From positions 1-13,796 of the forward strand of contig CAJVPP010002702.1 in the NCBI GenBank assembly GCA_910592005.1: a stretch of 13,796 nucleotides of DNA, read 5' to 3'. Source of the DNA: Funneliformis mosseae. Taxonomy: Eukaryota > Glomeromycota > Glomeromycetes > Glomerales > Glomeraceae. This document shows positions 8,965-13,796 of this stretch, piece after piece. Every line of letters starts with the position of its first letter. Position 1 is the first letter of the stretch. The translations under genes and the position numbers were made by a program. The notes below the pieces were generated by a model. The model was not told the origin of the DNA. It searched no databases and was given only the letters and a program-made list of their open reading frames with translations.

Positions 8965-9297
8965 GCGAAAATATAGTTGAGATATTAGCGATAGAAACAA
9001 ATTAGTTATAGAGAGAACTTGATGCTGGGAATCGCATTAAATGGCCTAGGATCCGCGTACTCCCTCCCTCTTTCATATATTTCATTCACTCAATTAAAAA
9101 ACATTTTTATAGACGGTAATTGTGGAGAATTTTTTGTAGATGTAAAAATCAAAAGTCCTATTATCTTAAAAATATATATATAATCGTTATTGATCAGAAA
9201 CTTAATAAAGAAAATAAAAAGTATAACTTTGTACACTAACTTTTGAAGTGTTAAACCAATCTTGGGGAAGTTGGAGCTATGGAGGGGACCTGGAGTT
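8965..9297. other. Gene-free flank of the tandem repeat
   Basis: No gene is supported here. The sequence moves from the CG-containing promoter-like stretch through an AT-rich part (9100-9260) into the GC-richer repeat. Overlapping open frames on both strands are by-products of the repeat. Confidence 0.5.
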
Positions 9298-9515
9298 ACC
9301 AACCGGCTTCTCCAAGAGGAGAAGGATTGCACACACGAGGGCGTCTCCAAATGGAAACGAGAGGTCGTGAGTGTTGTAAACAACCAGCTCCATACTCCCA
9401 AAGAAGAGGCGCTACCAACCAGCTTCTCCAAGAGGAGAAGGATTGCACACACGAGGGCGTCTCCAAATGGAAACGAGAGGTTGTGGGTGTTGTAAACAAC
9501 CAGTTCCATGCTCCC
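9298..9515. repeat. Tandem repeat, 116-bp period, two copies, with internal hairpins
   Basis: Unit 1 is 9298-9413 and unit 2 is 9414 to about 9515 (incomplete). They differ at a handful of positions, mostly transitions. GC content is near half, far above the surroundings. Each unit carries a perfect 7-bp inverted repeat, CTTCTCC-AAGA-GGAGAAG (9307-9324 and 9423-9440), and a second small one, GTTGT-AA-ACAAC. Several open frames on both strands cross the repeat, but the period is not a multiple of three, so conserved coding is unlikely. Confidence 0.9.
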
Positions 9516-9855
9516 CTAAAAAAAGTTCGATTTCCTGTAATTTCTGATTATTCGGAAAAAAAAAATCTGATAAGGGTCAGTCGCGAATAGCGTAACGGAA
9601 GATTAATTTTTTTATTGGTTAATCGACAAGGATTCTGATATGCTGAATTAAAAGTTCTTCCTAGTAAAACTTGGTGGAATAAAGAGATCTCATTTTATAT
9701 AACTACGAAAGAATGTCCTAGGTAAAATTTAGTGGCTATCACATCGAAATCATATATAATCGAAATTCAAAGCCACCCGATTGTTACACGAGATCTGATA
9801 TACAAGAATCTTAGCTACGCGTCGCTCTTTTACGCTACACCTGTAATTCAGCAAT
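9516..9855. other. Upstream region of the five-exon gene
   Basis: No coding sequence was recognised. CpG is commoner than in the left part of the window. It should contain the promoter and 5' leader of the gene starting at 9856. A GATTAA/TTAATC inverted pair (about 9600-9625) is present. No convincing TATA box was identified close to the start. Confidence 0.45.
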
Positions 9856-11917
9856 ATGGTTCCAGAGATTATAGACCCAAAGACAGTAAGTATTTACTAT
9901 TGTTGTGATTAACCCATTGACTAGAGGAAGTCAACTCTATAAGTTTCTACCAATCTAGTTCAAGATTCCTCTTCCCGAAAAGATGCACGAATATTTTTCA
10001 TCGGCTCCGTTCACAATCTGCACGTTCATCGCGTTTCTGCGCAAGCTCGATTCGGAACAGAAACTAACAAGTGCCGAACAGAGATCGATCCACAAAAATT
10101 TACACGAAACACCTGAATTCATTGAGCATAGACCAAGATCTACCACAATTCACTAGAGATCACGCAAAAAAGTTGTTGAAAGAACTATCTGTAAGTTATA
10201 TTTCCTAATTCACTTATTAGCTCTTTGCAAATTGTGAATAACTCAATATGTTGATAACACATCATGTCAGTCCAACGAAATCGTTACATTTTGGGATTCG
10301 ATAGTAGAACGTGAAAAACGTCGCGCCACCGAGGAACATGATTACAAGATGCTTGAGCAAGTTCGAAGCAGACATGTCTCAATTGGTGGTGCTGACGTTG
10401 CTAGAGTGCAACGAGAAAATGAGGTATATGATGAATTAATAGAAGCTTCTACAGAGAAAAAGCGAAAAGACGCGGATGACATGACATCAACACCAATTAC
10501 ACCACCCCAAAAAAAGGTAGACACAATTTTAGCAGTGTTTTTCACATTAGTTCATGTGTTTACATTGGTTGGAATTTTTTAATTCAGTCTAGGTCAGATT
10601 ATGAATCAATGTACTCGCCATCTTCATCTGAAATGGAAAAATTACCTTCGCTAGCAACTGATTCGGTTTTTAATGATGAAATGATGACAATGATGAAGAT
10701 GAAGAAATTACAATTATAAGGGATGTTCCTCAATTATCTTTAGATAATGGGAATCTTGAAGATGATTATTTTATAGAAGAATTTAATATATCAGAATTGT
10801 TTCGACGATATCAAAACGAATCAATCAAACTTGCCAATACCCGTGGTTTATATGTTGAGACAAATGTCCACGAAATTTTAGCTTTGACTTCAATCTTCAT
10901 GCTTTCTCCAAATTCTCATTCCGAAATGATGATCAATGCCTTTGGTTCCCAAAACTTATTGGACAAAATATATAAAATACTCTTTCCAACAAATAAACGA
11001 GAATTAGATGCGGAATGTGAATCTAAATTTAGGAGAATAATAAAGCAATCAATCAACGATTCACGAGACAGTGCTATTAAATCCTCAATGGCATACTTAT
11101 CAGAAAATAATTCAGAGGAAAATCTAGGATTTGTAATTTTAGAAGGGTTGAGATCATTGCCTAGTTTGAAATTAAAAAGTCAACCAAGCGAAATGTCATT
11201 AATTACTAATTATCTGGATTATATAATGAAAGAATTACTTCATGAGCCTGACAAACATAGAGTTGAGTGGCCGAATACAGGTCTCAAAGAAAGTAAAGCG
11301 AGAAAATTGGAAGGCAGAGCTAGACAACCCGATTTCATAGTATCGGCAATTAATCAATTAGAAACAAGCGGAACATTATTTGTAGGAGATGTAACGTCCC
11401 CTGCCGAAAAAGGAAATGTACACAAAAACTGCAACGATTTAATCCGTGTTGGCGTTTTTATGAAGGAATGCATCGATTCAGCCATAGGTAAAGGTGCAAA
11501 TGTTAGGCTTTTGGGATTTCAATGTATCGGTAAGATAAATTAAAATAATAGTTTCTTTGTTCCTTCTAATCCTAAAATAATTTCATCATATGCTTTCTAG
11601 AATATACAATTGATTTTTACGCAATGGAACTTAGTGCACCGGGGCTATATTTTATGTACCATATTGGTCAAGCTTCGATTCCCACTTCAGTAAAGACAAT
11701 GACACATTTTATTGATGATATAGAAATTTTCCAAACAGTACGTGATATTTTTCGAGAATCATTTGCTAATTTTTATGATAAATTGTGTAACCCAAAAGAA
11801 CAATCAACAAATGTTTCATTTAAATGTGAGACCTTATCTACACCAAGTTTCAATCAACTTGTTAGCAATACACGCAATGTCAAAAGAAAATGCTCTTTCT
11901 GGTTTGGAAGGTTTTAG
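9856..11917 (+). CDS. Five-exon gene, uncharacterised family, possible PD-(D/E)XK-like C-terminus, two frameshifts
   Basis: Exons: 9856-9885 (MVPEIIDPKT), 9959-10190, 10271-10516, 10588-11529 and 11601-11917, about 590 codons. All four introns are GT-AG, 71-80 bp, and join sensible frames. Exon 2 opens FKIPLPEKMHEYFSSAPF and LRKLDSEQKLTSAEQ, but must change frame before 10154 to reach the reading ending KKLLKEL. Exon 3 is charged and helical (TFWDSIVEREKRRATEEHDY). Exon 4 starts Ser-rich, loses one base at about 10680 in an acidic stretch, then runs open: VETNVHEILALTSIFML, then PDFIV (Asp 11331), LFVGDVTSP (Asp 11388), NDLIRVGVFMK. Exon 5 has YTIDFYAMEL and ends KCSFWFGRF at TAG 11915. The PDF...GDVxSP spacing recalls PD-(D/E)XK nucleases, but the expected Lys is Thr, so activity is doubtful. 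It resembles an uncharacterised family I recall from Glomeromycotina. CpG-rich codons set it apart from the decayed genes. The frameshifts may be real or assembly errors. Confidence 0.75.
9886..9958 (+). other. Intron 1 of the five-exon gene
   Basis: GTAAGT donor after ACA (phase 0) and CAATCTAG acceptor before TTC AAG, 73 bp, with a GATTAACC branch-like motif. The nearer CTAG at 9924 would lead straight into a stop. Confidence 0.7.
10191..10270 (+). other. Intron 2 of the five-exon gene
   Basis: GTAAGT donor and ATGTCAG acceptor, 80 bp, phase 0. It joins KKLLKELS to SNEIVTFWD. Confidence 0.75.
10517..10587 (+). other. Intron 3 of the five-exon gene
   Basis: GTAGAC donor (weaker than the others) after TPPQKK and AATTCAG acceptor before SRSDYES, 71 bp, phase 0. 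Reading through gives a hydrophobic stretch ending in a stop. Confidence 0.7.
11530..11600 (+). other. Intron 4 of the five-exon gene
   Basis: GTAAGA donor and TGCTTTCTAG acceptor, 71 bp, phase 1. It joins GFQCI to EYTIDFYAM, restoring one frame across 11529 and 11601. TTCTAAT and CCTAAA motifs could serve as the branch point. Confidence 0.85.
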
Positions 11918-12074
11918 AGGAATAAATTTGTTATACAATTCCGGTCATGTGAATTTTATTTACCATTAAAAATATTGCTCATATACGACACATACAGGAG
12001 TTAAAAAAACATGATACAGTAAATGATTTTTTTTATTTTTGAATATTAACATACTAATACTGCATTACGCAAGC
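11918..12074. other. Spacer between the five-exon gene and the coiled-coil remnant
   Basis: AT-rich 3' flank. A different frame stays open across the gene end (to about 11969), but the +2 frame ending KCSFWFGRF is the more natural terminus. No separate gene is supported. Confidence 0.5.
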
Positions 12075-12281
12075 ATGCAATCTGAAATAGATGAAACCAA
12101 TTCATTGAAAATATGCATTGCCAGGCTTGAGTTCGAGAATGATAAAATTGAGCCTGAGAACAATAAAATTATAGCCGAAAATTTTGAGCTTAAGGCCAGA
12201 ATTGCGAAATTGGAAGATAAGCAAACACAGAACGAATTAATAAAGAATCTAATGTCTGTATCATGTGATAAAACCCATTAA
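12075..12281 (+). pseudogene. N-terminal coiled-coil fragment, related in style to the 8394 gene
   Basis: ATG 12075 starts MQSEIDETNSLK, then CIARLEFENDKIEPENNKI and ENFELKARIAKLEDKQ, a heptad-like coiled coil resembling the N-terminus of the minus-strand gene at 8394 (LEAKNSELKAKKAE). The frame closes at TAA 12279. Beyond it the same frame reads GPLITRSEPSQSPYQI and then two TGA codons, so the original protein was probably longer and this is its broken start. A TTG codon at 12039 is in frame upstream but is not a likely fungal start. Function unknown; the family resemblance is by eye. Confidence 0.55.
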
Positions 12282-12440
12282 GGACCATTGATTACACGAT
12301 CAGAGCCTAGCCAATCCCCCTATCAGATATGACGCAATTCGTGATATTGGCGCGTAAATTATAATGTTAGTAGACTACTGGCCTATGGATGTATTTCTTG
12401 CTTGCAAACTTTTTTTTTGTGCAAAATTATATCTAATAAA
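12282..12440. other. Stretch between coiled-coil fragments
   Basis: It is in the same frame as the fragments on both sides but has two TGA codons and no recognisable domain. It could be degraded linker of one gene or unrelated DNA. An open frame at 12364-12546 is out of frame with the coding-like sequence and was not accepted. Confidence 0.4.
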
Positions 12441-12992
12441 ATGTTCCATTCTGACTATAAACATATTACTGATAGACTACCCGAAAGTCTTGTTAAGAGA
12501 GCGTATGATAGACTCTTGCACCATTCTAAAGATCCTGTTCCATTAGAATCTAATTCTGAAAAGTCTGAATGAATTGAATCTTATTTGAAACACATATTAG
12601 AGGTTTATGAGAATTCGTTAAATAGGAAGCTGGCCGGAATGTAATGTATCCCAGCATTATTGACTATACATGTTGTAGATAGTGAAGTCTAAATGGAGAT
12701 TAGCGTCTGGCCAGAGGTGTTAAAGCATGATCATTAAGAAGAGAATAATTGCCAGATTATAAATGAGCTTAAAATACTATCTCAGCACCTGCTCGATTAT
12801 AATAGACAAACTTTTGAGAAATTTATGCATGACATAGAAAAGGAATATAGAGAGCAGGTTAATGCAAATAAGAAAATGCGATATGAGATCAAAGATCTAA
12901 AAATGCAAATGCTGAAGGCGGAAAAAGAGCTAGTATTTATAAAGTCTGATTCTACTCATTCAGCTTTAAAGGAGAATTCTAGCCCAGTCTAA
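12441..12992 (+). pseudogene. Decayed coiled-coil protein remnant, four internal stops
   Basis: From ATG 12441 one frame runs 184 codons to TAA 12990 with no frameshift but with one TGA and three TAA. The start reads MFHSDYKHITDRLPESLVKR and AYDRLLHHSKDPVP. The middle has an isolated IPALLTIHVVDSE segment. The last third is a clear coiled coil: QTFEKFMHDIEKEYREQVN, KKMRYEIKDLKMQMLKAEKE. No enzyme motif, signal peptide or membrane helix is seen. It is in the same frame as the 12075 fragment, so both may derive from one gene of about 300 codons. The TAA in HDH-stop-EENN suits a former Gln; the other positions cannot be assigned. It converges with the minus-strand remnant ending at 12979, with slight overlap. 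Confidence 0.55.
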
Positions 12993-13230
12993 TCGCTAAT
13001 AGATCATCTATCAGCTTAGTGAAATCAAAGACTACAAAATTTTTATCTTACAAATACTTATCAATGATCTTAGATATTTTTTTTAGATCATCCATATATT
13101 AATGCATGACTCTATGAATATCATCTTGGGTATCACTGCCTCAAAACATGACTAGATGCGAGATATTTTTACGAATTATCTTCAACACAGCTAGTGGGAT
13201 ACTACGCTTTAATATAATTATATTAAAGCG
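12979..13230 (-). pseudogene. Short coding remnant, Asp/Lys-rich helical protein fragment
   Basis: The minus-strand frame reads ILKRSIPLAVLKIIRKN, ISHLVMF-stop-GSDTQDDI, HRVMH-stop-YMDDLKKISKIIDKYL-stop-DKN and FVVFDFTKLIDDLLAIRLG, then TAG 12981-12979. The internal stops are TGA (suits Trp in MFWGSD), TAA and TAA (suit Gln). There are no frameshifts over about 80 codons. The 5' end runs into the 28-bp palindrome at 13204-13231, so the rest of the gene has been cut off there. An ATG at 13149 is internal. Function unknown. It follows the same Gln/Trp-to-stop pattern as the left part of the window. Confidence 0.5.
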
Positions 13231-13231
13231 T
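13204..13231. repeat. 28-bp perfect palindrome
   Basis: Arms of ACGCTTTAATATA and its reverse complement flank a central AT, with no mismatch over 28 bp. Each arm resembles the 19-bp satellite unit next to it (compare CCACGCTTTAATCTAAA at about 13596-13612), so the palindrome looks like two units joined head to head at the edge of the array. Confidence 0.9.
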
Positions 13232-13257
13232 GATATTCCACTTAGACTAGGTTATAG

Positions 13258-13580
13258 TATCATGCTATAATCTAAATACCATGCTATAGTCTGAATACCA
13301 CGTTATAATCTAGATATCCCACTATAATCTAAATACCACACTATAATCTAAATGTTACACTAAAATCTAAATACCATGCTATAGTCTGAATACCACGTTA
13401 TAATCTAGATATCACACTATAATCTAAATGTTACACTAAAATCTAAATACTATGCTATAGTCTGAATACCACGTTATAATCTAGATATCACACTATAATC
13501 TAAATACCACACTATAATCTAAATGTTACACTAAAATCTAAATATCACATTATAACCTAAATATCATGCTATAATTTAAT
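13258..13580. repeat. Minisatellite, 17 units of 19 bp, with higher-order structure
   Basis: There are seventeen contiguous 19-bp units with no length variation. Main types: A TACCATGCTATAGTCTGAA, B TACCACGTTATAATCTAGA, C TATCACACTATAATCTAAA, D TACCACACTATAATCTAAA, E TGTTACACTAAAATCTAAA. After one leading A-like unit the order is ABCDE, ABCE, ABCDE, then two diverged units, giving super-repeats of 95, 76 and 95 bp. Further degraded units continue to about 13645. Most units contain a CTATAAT core. No open frame crosses it. Confidence 0.95.
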
Positions 13581-13722
13581 GATTACGACCTGATCACCAC
13601 GCTTTAATCTAAATACATAACCTGGTTACCACTCTTTAATCTACCCCTTTATTTTGATGTTACCTCTATTCACATTCTAGCTATATATTTATATCTTCCT
13701 TGGTATTTGTATTTTTCTCTTA

Positions 13723-13796
13723 TACAGTCAACTCTTGTTATAACGAACTCTATGTCCTAGACCTCAACTTCGCTATAAGGCTATAGTGAAGATTTT
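13723..13796. mobile_element. Probable pogo/Tigger-like transposon terminus (left end)
   Basis: TA followed by CAGTCAACTCTTGTTATAACGA matches the form of terminal inverted repeats of pogo/Tigger-like members of the Tc1/mariner superfamily (TA target site, then CAGTC, then a TCGTTATAACGA-like core), recalled from family knowledge. The TTGTTATAACGA core is itself nearly palindromic. The element would extend beyond the window, so the opposite repeat and transposase are not visible. Confidence 0.45.

Noticed and set aside
9090..9590. Four overlapping open frames on both strands
   Set aside because: They arise from the GC-rich 116-bp repeat, whose period is not a multiple of three, so the two units would be read in different frames.
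9955..10146. Minus-strand open frame of 63 codons
   Set aside because: It is antisense to exon 2, which is supported by flanking splice sites and a sensible reading.
10342..10545. Minus-strand open frame of 67 codons
   Set aside because: It is antisense to exon 3, whose boundaries fit two introns in phase.
11742..11969. Alternative plus frame across the end of exon 5
   Set aside because: The frame continuous with exon 4 through intron 4 gives a natural Arg/Lys-Cys-Trp-Phe-rich end at 11917; the alternative has no upstream support.
12364..12546. Plus-strand open frame of 60 codons
   Set aside because: It is out of frame with the longer coding-like sequence starting at ATG 12441.
13258..13580. 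CRISPR-like array
   Set aside because: The units are contiguous 19-bp tandem repeats without unique spacers, in a eukaryotic setting.

Overview
The window looks like nuclear DNA of an arbuscular mycorrhizal fungus (Glomeromycotina, Rhizophagus irregularis-like). That is an inference. It rests on extreme AT richness, fungal introns of 71-80 bp, a FLYWCH/MULE transposase, F-box plus leucine-rich-repeat (RNI-like) paralogues, and coiled-coil proteins that I recognise only from that lineage. No bacterial operon structure, CRISPR array, tRNA or rRNA was found.

Layout. 1-930: AT-rich DNA without a gene. 935-2360 (+): decayed Mutator-like (MULE) transposase with an N-terminal FLYWCH finger. 2590-5916 (+): three tandem copies of one F-box/LRR gene, each starting at a comparable ATG (2646, 3622, 4896) and each broken by stops and frameshifts. 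5934-8394 (-): two converging decayed genes, one a C-terminal fragment (6473-5934) and one a long coiled-coil/low-complexity protein (8394-6638). 8400-9855: intergenic, with a TATA-like core promoter and a GC-richer 116-bp tandem repeat. 9856-11917 (+): the best preserved gene, five exons with four good GT-AG introns, damaged only by two apparent frameshifts; its C-terminal half may be a divergent PD-(D/E)XK-type domain. 12075-12992 (+): coiled-coil remnants. 13230-12979 (-): short coding remnant ending beside them. 13204-13580: a 28-bp perfect palindrome and a 17-unit, 19-bp minisatellite with higher-order structure. 13723-end: probable terminal inverted repeat of a pogo/Tigger-like transposon.

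Main observation. In the decayed genes between about 0.9 and 8.4 kb, the reading frames stay recognisable but are punctured by stop codons that mostly sit where Gln (CAA/CAG), Trp (TGG) or Arg (CGA) is expected. Aligning the three F-box copies inside the window shows the same positions as TGG in one copy and TAA in another, CGA versus TGA, and CAG versus TAG. This is C-to-T/G-to-A transition decay, often at CpA, resembling repeat-induced point mutation or methylation-driven decay. It stops short of the 9.8-12 kb gene, which keeps many CpG, CAA and TGG. A reassigned UAA/UAG = Gln code was considered and judged less likely.

The genes do not form a pathway. The region reads as an accessory, repeat-rich compartment of duplicated, lineage-expanded genes being eroded beside one nearly intact gene.
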